From assembly GCA_030407085.1 (NCBI GenBank), contig CM059586.1, forward strand, positions 101,383,501 through 101,447,500: a DNA stretch of 64,000 bases. The letters are read 5' to 3'. Made by a program: the position numbers and the translations under genes. Positions 47,747-61,800 of this stretch are shown in pieces. The notes under the pieces were generated by a model, which saw only the letters and a list, made by a program, of their open reading frames with translations, searched no databases and was not told where the DNA came from. Source of the stretch: Trichopria drosophilae (lineage: Eukaryota; Arthropoda; Insecta; Hymenoptera; Diapriidae). Position 1 is the first letter of the stretch; each line of letters opens with the position of its first letter.

Positions 47747-49161
47747 CAGTCTGCAAATTTCGACATTAATCAGATACCATAAAAATGAATTAAATTTGAA
47801 ATTACAGTGCAAGTTTTGTTGCGACATGTCTGCGATGCTACTTTTTAAAAATTAAGAGCTTGTGTAAAAAAGATGTTTCTTCATTAATGTTTTATATGTT
47901 TTAGATTGTAAAACACAAACATGTCTTATTTATGATCGATAATAGATCTTAAAAAATATTTTTGTACCTCTGAATCTTTATATTTGAGATAGTTATATTT
48001 CTAAAGTTCAAGTAATCTGGATATATCAAATGAGATTTATTGTATTTTAAGTAATATACTAGTAATTGTGGTCCAATACTTTGTTCTTCAAGATAAACTA
48101 AAATCAGTATTTGATCAGCCTCTATCTTTAAAAGGATTGTATAGGCATGTAAAAATAATAGTTGAATATTTATTTAACAACATATACTTTTTATTTGATA
48201 CACTTGCGCCTTGTACTCATGATATACTTATTTACAATTTTTCGTTTACTGTACATCTCTCTGTCATGGTTCGCAATAACATTTGAAAGGCCTGGCCTTG
48301 AAAAATGACAGTATATGCTCTAAAAATCTAATCCTAGAAATGATCAAAAGTTATAAATATATTCGCATTATCAACATTTTATGCTTTCATAAATAATGAT
48401 ATATTACTATGTAATATAATAACAATTCGAGAAATAGTTGAATTAATTCTAACAATCGAAAGATTTAATCTTTATATTACAATACTTTTTTTCATTTCGT
48501 TATTAAAACGACTTTTTATTTTTGGAATGCCATTGACTCAATTAATAACATTTCAAAATTCAAATTATTTACCGCGTGGCAAATAAGTACCGTATTGGTC
48601 CGAATGTAATATCTAAGGCTACCGAAGAACACAGTTTTCATATCACTACATTAAATTATCACTTCGTACGGTTAAGTTAATCTTTATCGCTAAACCGAAA
48701 ATGACTAGTTCTAGGCGCATGCGATCGCCAACTTTACTTCCTTACGGAAAAACGTTTCTATAAAAATATTTCGGAAAATATTCGCGAATTCAATAAATAT
48801 AATAAATTATTTAGTAGAAACGAACTACCGAACGCAATAATTCTGCCGCGTAGGATTTGTCTACAAACATTTGTGCTAATATACGGTTTAGTTTCGTATT
48901 TAGTTTCACGGGAATAGGCACTTAACTAGCGTCCTAAAACGATGCGATAACTTCGACGTTTCATATTCGGCATGCGAGGCTACAGTGAGTGAAATCCAAA
49001 TTCTCCCACGAGTTTAGAAAGAATAGTTTTCCACTATCGGATATCTATTAAAAATCGCCCAAATGAACATAATTCAACGTCTTGATGGACTTAAAACCTT
49101 TGTAAATAACAAATATCCTATTTCGTTATTGCATTCGGTGGTTCAAAAATTCGACCTCCGA
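47747..49161. other. Region downstream of the myosin stop
   Basis: The right part should include the myosin 3'UTR, since the gene reads leftward and stops at 49162. No certain polyadenylation signal was chosen. No other gene recognised. Confidence 0.4.
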
Positions 49162-49813
49162 CTACTTCCGACCTGCCGCGATTTTCAAATTTGAATTCGG
49201 TGCCAGTGGTGCTCTTCTTTTGACGTGCTTTTCAGGAACTTTATCTTTTGGTACCGGCGTTCCATTGGTTGCCAGCCCACCTTTCCTCTTGCGTAGCGAC
49301 TCCGTTGGTAGATATTCTGCTGGTCTCAGCAATTTTCGAAAATTATAAGGCCCATTTATGTCTTCGACATCATACGTCGTGGGGCTCTTGGTTTCTTCCC
49401 ATTTTTTGGTAGCGGTCGGACGCAACAGTCTTCGAAGATCTGGGGTAATCTCAAACGTATCTTTAATGAACTTGTTGTTGACTATATTTCGAGCTACCAA
49501 TGCCTGGCCGTTCTTTTTTGGCAGTACATTCTCCCTCGGACAGGATCGATCGACCAGTTTTCCCTTCTGTAAACGCGTTGCTTGGTTGTTGATATCTACG
49601 TTGCCATTTTTCTGTAACCTGGTTTCTCGCTGTCGGCCATTTTGTAATCCGTTCGTTGGTCCATTTTTACAATTCGATAGTCCTTGGTATCCGTTAGTTC
49701 GTTTTACGTCGTTTGGTACGTTGGATGCCGCTTTGGTCCCTGGTGGTTTGACTTCAGATTTGCCGTTCACCTTTGGCCGAAAATTGTTGTTCCGGACATC
49801 ATTACTCCTTGTA
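49162..49813 (-). CDS. Myosin III terminal tail exon
   Basis: 217 codons including the stop, joined to 56496-56657 through an AA|T codon. It is rich in Asn, Lys and Gly and probably disordered in its first half, with TRLQKNG and TRLQKGK as a small internal repeat. The second half has two related motifs, DLRRLLRPT (near 49435) and [20 protein letters not shown] (near 49310-49345), spaced about 30 residues apart. It ends in a basic [19 protein letters not shown] tail. LLRP motifs could bind a partner such as actin or a scaffold; that is inference. Confidence 0.8.
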
Positions 49814-52800
49814 CTATGAAATAAATAATTTTTTAATTTTATTGTATTTTACAAAGATTTTAGAATATTTATCAGTATGCATTTTCATTTTGAAAATTTA
49901 CTTATTCATGTAAGACAAAAAAAATAACCAAGTGTAATTTAAACGTTATTTTATTTTAGAAACGAAATAACCTCCAAGTATTTTATTTGTTCTTGAAGAG
50001 TTTATTTTAACTTATTACGAAATGTTTCTTGTGTATTTCTACACGGTGGGAATAATTCTTTACAGTCAAGGCTGATTAATTTTTAAGAAATCGTACATTT
50101 ATTGGAATAGGAATTTTTATTTATAAATTAAAGGATAATTTTATAAAAATCCGTACACGAATTTCATAATTTCTCAAACTTCAAGTCAAACAGGTAAGTT
50201 CTGGTCGCAACTATTCTAAATGGTATTCAAATTTATTAAAAAATGAGGGCAAAAATTCTACACCTGAGATTCAAACATTATTTTTTGAGGCGTTTTTGGG
50301 CCTCGACGCCCGGGCGTAAAATGAGCTTTTTATGCCTGCTGCAGCAAAATATATATTTCTGTAGATGTCATTCAGTTTTTAAATCACCAAAACTCAAATT
50401 TTTATCCCAAATGTCTGTCTTTTGCAATGTAAGCGTTTGCGGCGAATAAGTTAGTAGTTGTTATAATTTAAACATTGATTAATATTTTATTTAACAAACA
50501 AGTAAAAGATTGAATTTGAATTCGATCGTCATGAATGTCTATGTGTACATTATTGCAGGGGGTCAATTCCAAAAGTCACATCGTCCGAATCAAAAACACT
50601 TTGAAACACAAAATTCCTAATTTAAAATTTACGAATTATCAAGATTTATAAAAATAATTTGTTTTATATATTTTTTTAATGAAAAGGTTAATACCGCTCT
50701 GGAATTGTTTGTAATACCGCTGGTTCTAGGTCATAAAAGACACACGAGGAACCTTAACCTACATGGGTCAATCCAAATGTTGCAAGTAAGAAATCAAGTA
50801 AGTTTATTACATTTTTTACATTGATGAAATAAATGTATAGAAAGTGTTAAAATCATGAATATTGGAAATAGAACAAAAACAAATTTATTTTGTATATAAT
50901 TGAATTTTGTAGGTTTGGTGCACTCAACAATTAAGGTATTTATTATCGATATTATTGATATTTATGGTTATTTACTTCATTTTTAAGTCACAAGAAACAG
51001 GAAAAGATCTGGAGAACTCAATGGAAATTATCCTTAATCGGAATACTTGTAAACTTTTCACTAATTATTTTGTTGCCTCGCACAGTTTACAAACTTGGTA
51101 TATGTTCCATTTTTTCCTAAAATATATCATTTAACATTTAATTAATCATTTAAAAAATCAAGTAATATTTCACATTTATGTCGGCCATCTTGGATCCACC
51201 ATTTTGAATTTACAAAATCTGACTTCAAATTCGTAATCAGCGACCCAAAAAATTCCCGAGTACCAACTTTCATCAAAATCAACTAATTTTTTACATTTAT
51301 GTCGGCTATCTTGGAACCGACATTTTGAATTTTCAAAATCTGATTTGAGATTTATAATCAGCGGCCCCGAAAACCCCCGAGAACCCAGTTTCATAAAGTT
51401 TGGGTAATTTTTCGCATTTCGGTCGGCCATCTTGGATCCGCCATTTTGAATTTTCCCATTTTGACGACAGATTCGGATTCAGCGACCCAAAATATCTTGG
51501 TATACGAAGTTTCATGCAAATTCATTAAGAATTGTAAAAGTTATTGCAAAATGTACACATATGATCCATTACCACGCTTGTCAATAATTTTTTTTGTACA
51601 TATATGATCCATTACCATTGAAGTGGTTAAAGACTCGATTTCAATTGTTAAATGAATCTAAAATTATTTCAGCATTTATAAAAAACGACACTTTCCTTAA
51701 ATAAATAAATACGTAAATAATTGTGGTGCACTTTTATATTATAAATTTTGTAATAAAATTTTGATGCACAATTAAAATTTGACAACATAACCATGGTAAC
51801 TTAGTATTTGTTTTAGCCCATTCCATTTCAAATTTTGCAGGTAGATCGATGGCGTGTTAAGAACTAACTTCATGTTGAAATATGTTATTTTTAAATTTTC
51901 GTAAAAAATTATTAAACGTTTTTGCAAATTTATTATGCAAAGGCTCGGAATGTTCTCGATGTTCAAACTTTTCAGTCGAGACTAGGCTTATTTTGTTTCA
52001 TTTTTCATACTTTTTAAAAAATATATCGACTGTCGAATACCAGTAACGATAACTGAAATTTTTGAAGAAAATTTTTCTCAAAAACCTCATCTTTTTTCCT
52101 CCAAATTTTATTCTGCAATTTGTAATAAAAGTTTAGTTTTGTATTTTCCTGTTTCGGAAGAGAAAAAAATATAGTATAAAGTTTTACATTAATCTATGCT
52201 TTTTCTGATCTCTAGTTGCTCCTTAAGTGTTTTTTACCATTTTTAACCCCTTAACTGCGGCTGATGACAAAGATTGTATATGGTAAATATAAATTAGGCT
52301 AACAAATTTCATTATTGGTATAAAATTAATATTATATTTATCATTTTCAAGCGTTCTAAGGTTCATTATTGGTATAAAATTAATATTATATCATTTTCAG
52401 GCGTTATAAGGTAAACTAAATAAGATGCTGCCCATTTTCAAAATCTTTGTTTTAACCCTTTAAGGACCAAATGTACAAAAATTTGACACGAAGTTTGTCA
52501 GTATTTTTTAGTTTTTAAATTCAATGAAAAAAATTGTGGTTTATACGTTTCCAATTGCTCGAACCCCGCTCTTTCGAATGGTGGATGGTAAAATACTGTC
52601 AATTTTAAAATGAACGAATTACAGACCATTTTTTAACAAAAATCATGAGATTTTAAAAGTTTTTTTTCATTTATCTTTTTTTTTTTATCACTTATAGCAT
52701 TACTATGCCTCAGTTCGGTATAAATAACGTGACAAAAATGTCTAAGCTTCAAAATGGTGATATATGTTTTTATAAAATTCGAAATGGCGGTCCCGAAAAT

Positions 52801-55800
52801 GGCGTCCTAAATGAAATTTTCTTGAAAAATTTGAGAACGCTCTGACACAAAAATTATGAACTTTATAAAAAAAATAATAAGAGTAAAAAGTTGTTAGAAT
52901 TCATCGACGAATACACTGGAATTTTGTCAGATTTTTTTTATGATATTTTGAAAAAATTTTTAATTGTTTTTTTGCAAAAATTCTGAAAAAATTCGAGTAC
53001 ATTTTTTATGAATTCTAAGCATTTTTTGTTCTTTGCATTTTTGTCCTAAAGTCGATAGTTTTCGAAGAAATAAATCTCGAATGTTGCGTATTTATATATA
53101 TTTTATATTTTTTCCATCGGAAATTATCAACTTTTAGAAAAAATTGCAAAGAACAAAAAATGCTTAGAATTCATCAAAGAGTATACTAGAATTTTTTCAG
53201 AGTTTTTGGTAAACTTTTAAAAATTTTCAAAAAAAAAAATTAAACATTTTTTCAAAATATCATTAAAAAAATCTGACAAAATTCCAGTGTATTCGTCGAT
53301 GAATTCTAACAACTTATTACTCTTATCATTTTTTTTATAAAGTTCATAATTTTTGTGTCGGAGCGTTCTCAAATTTTTCAAGAAAATTTCATTTAGGATG
53401 CCATTTTCGGGACCGCCATTTCGAATTTTATAAAAACATATATAACCATTTTGAAGCTTAGACATTTTTGTCACGTTATTTATACCAAACTGAGGCATAG
53501 TAATGCTATAAGTGATAAAAAAGAACGATAAATGAAAAAAAAACTTTTAAAATCTCATGATTTTTGTTAAAAAATGGTCTGTAATTCGTTCATTTTAAAA
53601 TTTACAGTATTTTACCATCCACCATTCGAAAGAGCGGGGTTCGAGCAATTGGAAACGTATATACCACAATTTTTTTTATTGAATTTAAATACTAAAAAAT
53701 ACTGACAAACTTCGTATCAAATTTTTGTACATTTGGTCCTTAAAGGGTTAAACAGAAATATGCAAAACTGTATTTTTTTAGGATTTTGACAAAATCTTCA
53801 TCGTCGGCAGTTAAGGGGGTAATACTATTCGTTGGATATATCGGGATTATTTACAAAGTTATGGTTGCAAAAATCTTGTTCTGATGACAACATCTTCAGT
53901 ACAATTCGTAAAAAATCCCAAAAAATTGCGTACGAAAATTAAAACAAACACATGTTCCCTTGTTTTTCAAGTAGAATAATATATTTCATCATAAAATTAA
54001 TGATTACCATGCCATCGGTCTGACTACATGATTTGATTGGATCCGGCCGATTATTAATATTTTTAACTTTTTACATTTTTGTATATTATATTTTCGGATT
54101 GTTAAAATTTGGGGTTAATATGTATTTTCGGAAATTTGCCCCGCGGACTGTCTACATCCGATATAATTATTAAAAGACATCTATTTATTTTGTTCCAGTT
54201 TATCAAAAATATTTTTAGATAAGAATTATATTATCAATAGAACTAAACATGCAAGTAACTGCAGCATTCGGTGAAATAGCAAATAGTTGATATTACAAGG
54301 CACCTAATATTAGTAAAGAGGGTTTTGCATTGAACAAAATTAACGATAATTTCGGGGCGAAGAAAATAATTATTAACGCTAAACGATTGTATTAAATTCT
54401 AATAACATAATTACGAGTTGTGCTTCAGTTATTTTATTAAAATAGCATACTAAACATCTGTAAGGCTTTTTGGGCGACCGGGCTGATTTTTTAAAAGAGG
54501 AACATAGATCCTCTCCTCTTATTTTTGTTTAAATAATTGAGACTTATTTTGCCTTGTTTTTCTTCTTTGAACGTCACTTAACTTTTCTGAAAGGGGTCTC
54601 AAATAATTGAACCGAAAATATTATTCACTTTACTTCTTATTTTTAATACTTTGTAATATTTTTAATCTGGTGACCGCAATAAACAAAAAATATTTTTTTA
54701 TTTACTTAGACACAACGGTCGAGAAATTTCAATATTTCATAATTTTATTTTTTTTTATAGTAAATAATTATTTTTTAAGCGTAACTATCGTTGTTTTAGA
54801 ATATATTGTTTAATTTCCACAATTATTATTAGGAGGAAAAAGAGAATGGTAAACTATTTAATATCTAGTCGTAGGAGATAAATAAAGAAATTTTCTAAGT
54901 CATAGGGGAACATTTATAGTTGAATTAAGGGGGGAACCTCCTTTATCTGATAAATTGTATCAAATTTTTTGAAATAATCAGGATTGAACATAATTTTCAA
55001 CATGTTCGTGTGTGATTTTTTCTCCTTTACTATTATAAGGAAATTTTAAACTATTTTCAAAACGTTTCGTAATATAAAAAATATTTAAAATTTTTGCTAA
55101 TATCGCTGTCTAACAAATTAGTAGAAAAGTTTTTTATAAATTACTGATTTCGTCAATGTCCCTGCCTTTTCAAGACTATCAATTGCTAAACTATAATTTT
55201 AAAGGGAATGGGAGGCACAGACATAGATTTGTATGCTTTCGAAATATAATAGACGTTTTATTTTTGATTTTGTGTATATGATTGTAAAAATTTGTTTGGA
55301 TTTTGTTATATTTTTTTTACAGGTAATTATATAATTTAATAGAGAACATCCATTATTTAAAATAAGAGATAGATTAAACGTTTTTTTGTTCAAATTCTGC
55401 CAAGGCGGTAGCGCACTGGACTACGGAGTCAAAGGACGTGAGTTCGATCCCCATCCAGGGAACAATATTTCAACAATAATTAAAAAAATTAAAAATTAGA
55501 ACAATAATTTAAAAAAATAAAATAAATACTGGACATTGTCTAAAAACTATAGTACATTAATCTTAATTTTTAATTTGTAAAGTTTCGAACGAAAATTAAG
55601 GTCGCGAGTATGCAACATTGAGAAATTTAATAAACCAAACTGATAATATAGTATCTATTTTCAAATATCGATTTTCAATAAGAAAATTGAATAGTGTTCA
55701 TGAATTATGCAATAATTTAAAAAATCATGTTTTTTCGACCGAGACAAGTAGGTTCCCCCGTTAAAAACTGAAATTTGTTTATTTAAGGAAAGTGCACTAA

Positions 55801-58800
55801 TACAAAATGTCACTTAAATCTTATTCATTTTTAAGTAATTATCAAACTTAAATAAATTGTTTCATTCATGAATTTCACTGTGACATTTCATACAAGTACC
55901 CCTATTCCATATATATGTATCAAATTTAATATTATTATTTTGTTTTAAAAGTCGTGTTCATGTTTACCTGAAAGTTTGCCATGATACCTCTGACGAGGTG
56001 GAATGAAATTAGTAACGAAAAATTGATCACGTTAGTGAAATTCTCATAAATATGATGTTTCGTCTAACGATATGTGTATGCCAATGTTTTAACAAGCGAT
56101 ACTAGTGTGAGATGAACTTCGTAACATTCGTCTAAAGGCTAAAATTCCAGGGAATTATTTAGAAAAGAATGAGGCAATTTTATATATTAAATGATGTTAC
56201 TGCAATGCACAAAATAATAATTGATACAATAATTGGAATAGTACATGATTGTCTACAGTTTAACCCTTATTTGACACACTGGGGTAAAAATGTCCCCAAG
56301 TTGGTACTTATTTATGGCATAATTTCTAGGGGCCAACAAAATACTAAGTGTGTCAAATAGGGGTTAAAATCAACAAAATATACGTGAATGAACAATGGAT
56401 TTTTGATAGTAGAACAAAAATAAATTGAATCTTATTTTTATAGTAATTTTGTTCTACCATTCGGAAATGTTCATATTTTTAGTAATACAACGTACTTTAT
56501 TTTTTCTTCCGTCTCCGGTCCTTGGGAAACTCCCGGATTTTTTAAGGCTCTGTGCCAAATATCTGAAAGCTGTTGTTCGGGTGCGACCGCGAAATCCCCT
56601 TGGCTCAGACGCTCCCTTCTTTCCGCACTCATTTCCAATATTTGCCCCAAGCGGTTTCTGATTTTACAAACAGTTTGTATTAAAAATTTGTTAAATACCC
56701 TCAATAACAATGGCAAAAAGTCTGAACGGCAAAAAAATGTCGTCAAACAGACAAAACACAGAAAAAACAAAAATCAGCTAGAATACGCTGCAAAACATTG
56801 TTTAGTGACAAGCGAACGTTTGAAGAGTCAAAATTACCAAAATTATTCAAATTTTCATGAACTAGTAAAAATTTGTTGTCATTCTCAACATCCGAATGTT
56901 AACTTTCACTTGAGCAATGTTTTTCTCAGTGTACATTTAAAAAAGTTTTCAGTAAAAAATGATACGATTGGCACTAGCACATTTCACTAATAAATGAGGT
57001 TTACTAAAATTGTGCAAGGGTAAGAATGGTACCTAATTATTCTAACAAAAGGGTTGGGAACTTTTATAAAAGCAACATGTCTATGTCTCTAAACTAAGTC
57101 CCTGCTATACCTCGACGCTGGTTGACGTTCAGTTTCTAGCTGTGTTAATGGTAAGTCCCAAACAACATCTTCTTCTTCGTTATCCGAGCCACTTGGATGC
57201 GAGTGCCAAAAGCATTGAGTGTTCAAATCTCCGTTTTCTTTGTGTATTGTCTCATTTTTTCGTAAATATAAATTTCTGGTAAAAATGGTAACTTGAAAGC
57301 CGAAAATTTGTTTGACAAACTTTGGGTTTCCGAAATTCCATTTTTACCAGGGCGAACATGTTCATAATTACCTGCTCATTTCTTCCTTCAAGTCTCGATA
57401 GTATTTTACAGTCTCCTCTGATTCTGGTTGGTTTCCATTTCGATACTGAAGGATGCTTGGATCTATGTCGAAACCTTTGGGTCGAACATAATCTGGAGGT
57501 GGCTCTTCTATGTCACACAAACGAACTGCTATTTTGTTTTGACGAAGGTTTTTGTGTAATTCTTGATTTTTCATATGAACCTAAAGTACAATGAAATATC
57601 ATCGTAAAATTTCTATGCACGGAATTGGAAAATATGAATATTTTTCATAATTGTTCTAAATTTGTATGTGTTTTTTATTATTTATATATGTATCCTAAGT
57701 GCATTTTGGAATATTTGATCAATTATATCGTAAAATTCGTAATTTTTATAAATATTTTGGTTTTAAACGAAAAATCTTTTATACACAGACTGTTGCGGTT
57801 ATAATATTTGAAAAATTTCACGTAATTTGGAAAATTATTGTGTTTGTAGAATAAAATAGCGACAATTACTGGTTTTTAGTAAGCAGAATGATTTGAATTA
57901 ACGGTCATAACTTATACGGAACAAGAACTACAATCTAATGGTATATTTCGATAGTAGTGTGGGAAATCGCATTTCTCCTACTCGTACACTGAGAAAAGTG
58001 TCTTATACCGGGTATTGGAATTCTAATACCCCGTAAAAGCCAGTCTCTTACATATAGGGACAAAAATATTTCTTTTAACAGTTAAAAGACACATATTATT
58101 ACCAGTATAAACGCGGTAATTCTTGGGCACAAGAAAAATGATTACCTGCTATAATTCAGTTAATGAACCAGTTTGAAAAAATATTATCCGCGTATGTATC
58201 GGCTTCGTAGCTCATGCGGTAACGTACTGGACTACGAACTCATAGGTCTTGAGTTCGATTCCCATTCGGTGACATTTTTTCGATGTCGTTTTCAAGCAGC
58301 AGCTCGCCGTAGATAAAACGAACACATTGTTTACGTTTCGAAAATATTATTTATCCGGCGGAAATCGACTCACGACCGCTACTGTATTTTAATATATAGT
58401 TGTCTGCATGCTTTACAAATGTAAGGTATGGCTTCCATCAAGGAAGACGACCTAACAAAACTTAAGAATAATATTGTGTAAACATTTGTGTAAAAAGGCA
58501 ATTTCGCTTGTTAAAGTAATAAAAGAAAAAAAAATAACCTGTTTCTAACCTGTAAACACCTGATTCATAACATCAGTCAACTTCTGATAACTTTTCATAA
58601 TTGTTGTAAAACTATTAAAATTATTTCGGCAGATACGGTGTACATTCATTTTCAGAACTTAAATTTGGTTCAAAATACCTACAATTTTTAATTTACACTT
58701 TATGTTTAATAAATTAAGCTGGTAATAAAGAATAACGTGATTTTCGAAAATTCTGATGATGTGTATCAAAAGGAGACATTGTAATTGTGAATTTTTTGTA

Positions 58801-61800
58801 CATAAAAGTTTGTATTGATTCCCGAAATTTTATATATTACATAATATTCTTTAATATTATAACCTATAAAAAACTAGTATTTTTAAAATGCTAAAATACG
58901 TATTCTTTTAGACGTAATGAAATATTCTTTTGAAACATGAGAATTTAATAGAATATCTTTTACTCGATAATAAGTAAATGCTAAAAGACGAAGATTCTTA
59001 TGGATAACATATGGGATTTCAGTAATTACAATATTTATTTTACGGGGTATAAGAAATCGCTTTAAAAGACACGGGATTGTAACTGATAAAATACACTTTT
59101 CTCAGTGTAACGAACGATGTTTTTCTTAATACGGATTTTCTGTATACAATTAGGAAAATAAATTATTCGCAATTCCTGACATATTTGGTGGAGATTTCAA
59201 TTTTCAATTTGCCAATTTCCAATATAAAAAATAAAGGAAATAAATTGGTCAAATTTATATAGATTTTTATTATGCTCCAATTTAAATTCATGAATATTTT
59301 TACACGGAGAAATGTTTCAATTAGTAACTATGGGACAGACTTGCAGAATGACAAAAATTGCCATTTTTTCTAATAAAAATTACTACAAGTTCTTAGAATT
59401 GTTAATTTTTAAAAATCGCAACAAAATCTAGTCATTTTTTCTAGAAATAATTCCAATTTTCTCCATTTCACAAGTCTGTACTTAATGTAATTGTCTTAGT
59501 TATTTCTGAAAATTCAATTTTTCAATGATTTGTTCCCTCATTTTTGCGAATGCGCAGCTTTGGCGAAGAAATCTGAAACCAATTTTGGATTCCTTGGAAA
59601 ATTTCCAATGAATTATGCACTCTGATACTTTATTTTTTAATTTATCTTCAACAGATTTTGTCAAGAAAAATCAATATACGACCATCAACAGGAGTATTAA
59701 ATGTATGAGAATTTTCTTAAAGTACGAATTAATCTTATAAAGTGCACATGTATGTCGGGTTTAGAGAAATACAAGATTGATTTATTGGATTAATAAGGAA
59801 TATCGATGAAGCAGAGCAAACAACCGAAATCTTAGCCATGCAGAAAGTGTAATCTAAAGCGAAGGATTTAAAAAATAGAAAGTCGTCTTACAAAAGTGTT
59901 AACACTTTCTTTGAATGACCTGATGATCCGATTGTTTTAAAAATACTAATTTCAAAAATACTTTATTGAATGAATAATTCCATAATTCAATAATCGGATA
60001 AATATAAAGTGAACCATACTAAAGTTATAAAATTATTTCATGAATATTTAAAAAAGAATTTATAAAATAACAAAAGTCTGTATTATTTTATTTGTAAGAA
60101 TAAACCCGAATATTTAAATTATAATAAATTTGAAAAATGTTCATATTTTACAATAATTTTTCTTGAATAAGAAATATTAATTTTACTACAATAAGCATAC
60201 AAAATATACACGAAAAATAGATTCCATAAACAAAATTTTCATGAAAATCTCTTGATAAATTCCCAATCAATTATGCATTCTGATACTTTATTTTAATTTC
60301 TTTTCGATAGAATTTACCAAGAAAAAAAATTAAAATAAAACATCAGAGTACATAATTGATTGAAAATTTTCCAAAGAATCCAAATTTGGGTTCAGATTTC
60401 TTCTCCAAAGCTGCGTATGCACGAAAACTGAGACAAATCATTGAATTGCCACGCTATTTTTAAAAAATATAGTAAAAAACTAAAAGAAAACCTAGATCAC
60501 TTATATAATAATTTCAAAGCATTTATTTGTATCTATCTTTTCTGAAAATTTGAGCCAAATCGAAATAGGTATTTTTAATGAAAAAATAGTTTTTTCGATC
60601 TATAGTTCTCGCGTTAAATTTTAACTAAAAAACGTAAATGGGACTGAATTCCTTGTCAAATTTCCAATTGATTTGCATTATTTAAATATTTTTTTACTAA
60701 AAATCACGGGTTTTAGAGCAAAAATGTGTTGTTAAAATTTAATTTTAAAAAATGTTAAATTATACTAAATTGAAGATTGTGATACTTCTACAAGAGATAA
60801 GGACTTGAAATACCGCCATAAAAAAATGTTATGGCACAACTTCATTTTGGAGATTCTACAGTTGTCAAACATAAAAAGTTTACAAAATTTGGTTTCTTAT
60901 TTTTTTACTGTGGAGTTCAAATTAGCTTTATTCTGCTACATTAACGTAAAAAGACAAAATATTGTCGTAAAAACAAAAAAAAAAATCGACTCGATACGAC
61001 ATTTTTTGACACATATATGCGCAGTTGAATGGGACACATAGTTGGCTCTGTGTTCTATAGATTAACACGATACTCGGGGGCCTTCTTCATTTACCTACAT
61101 TTTTTAATGAGTTTACTACGTAGAACTTAGATCCCATTTTTTTTAACAAACAGTAATGCGAACAATTTTGAATAAAATATATGTGTTTTAATACTGTTCA
61201 CAGTCTGAGCAATCGACACTTCCAAAAAACAATTTTTTTCTAAAATTGTTTCTAAAGTTTTTCACGTTAATTGTTTATGAGATACGTAGAAATAAATAAA
61301 TGATTCCAGTTTTTCACCAAATTGTAGCAACTTATACTCCCAAGAGTCCAGAAAGTACAGATATGCATGTATAAAATTTGAAAATATATCGGAAATTTGT
61401 TTAAAAATCTGAGGCAGAAAGATGTTTCTCAAACTACTGATTATTTTGAATTTTTAGGTTTAGAACAAATTTTGTTAGATGCTTTGAATAATTCTAAAAA
61501 AAAATGTTTTCAACAATTTTTTGTAAGATGCTTATTTTCGGAGACAAAAAATACCGAAAATTTAACATTTTTATCTCACATTTTACGAAAAAAATCTCAA
61601 GATACATTTTTTCATAATTATGCAAAGAATGTAAAAGATATTTTTCCGAGACGAAAACTTGGAACTTCAAATTATTAACAATACTTCTTAATAACAATAA
61701 AAAAAGTCATTTTTAAATCTAGAAGTACTTTCAGTATCTGTCTGAAATTTTCAAGTTTAAAAAATATTTTAAATTTTTGTTTAATTTTTTCAAAGCGCAG

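Noticed and set aside
49358..49819. 153-codon plus-strand ORF
   Set aside because: Antisense shadow of the terminal myosin exon, which is supported by phase and splice sites.
56688..56990. 100-codon plus-strand ORF with many K, N and Q
   Set aside because: Lies antisense in myosin intronic sequence, AT-driven composition, no recognisable domain.
61397..61678. 93-codon plus-strand ORF in myosin intron 5
   Set aside because: Protein-like in places but no family recognised, no promoter or splice context, and the surroundings are repeats.
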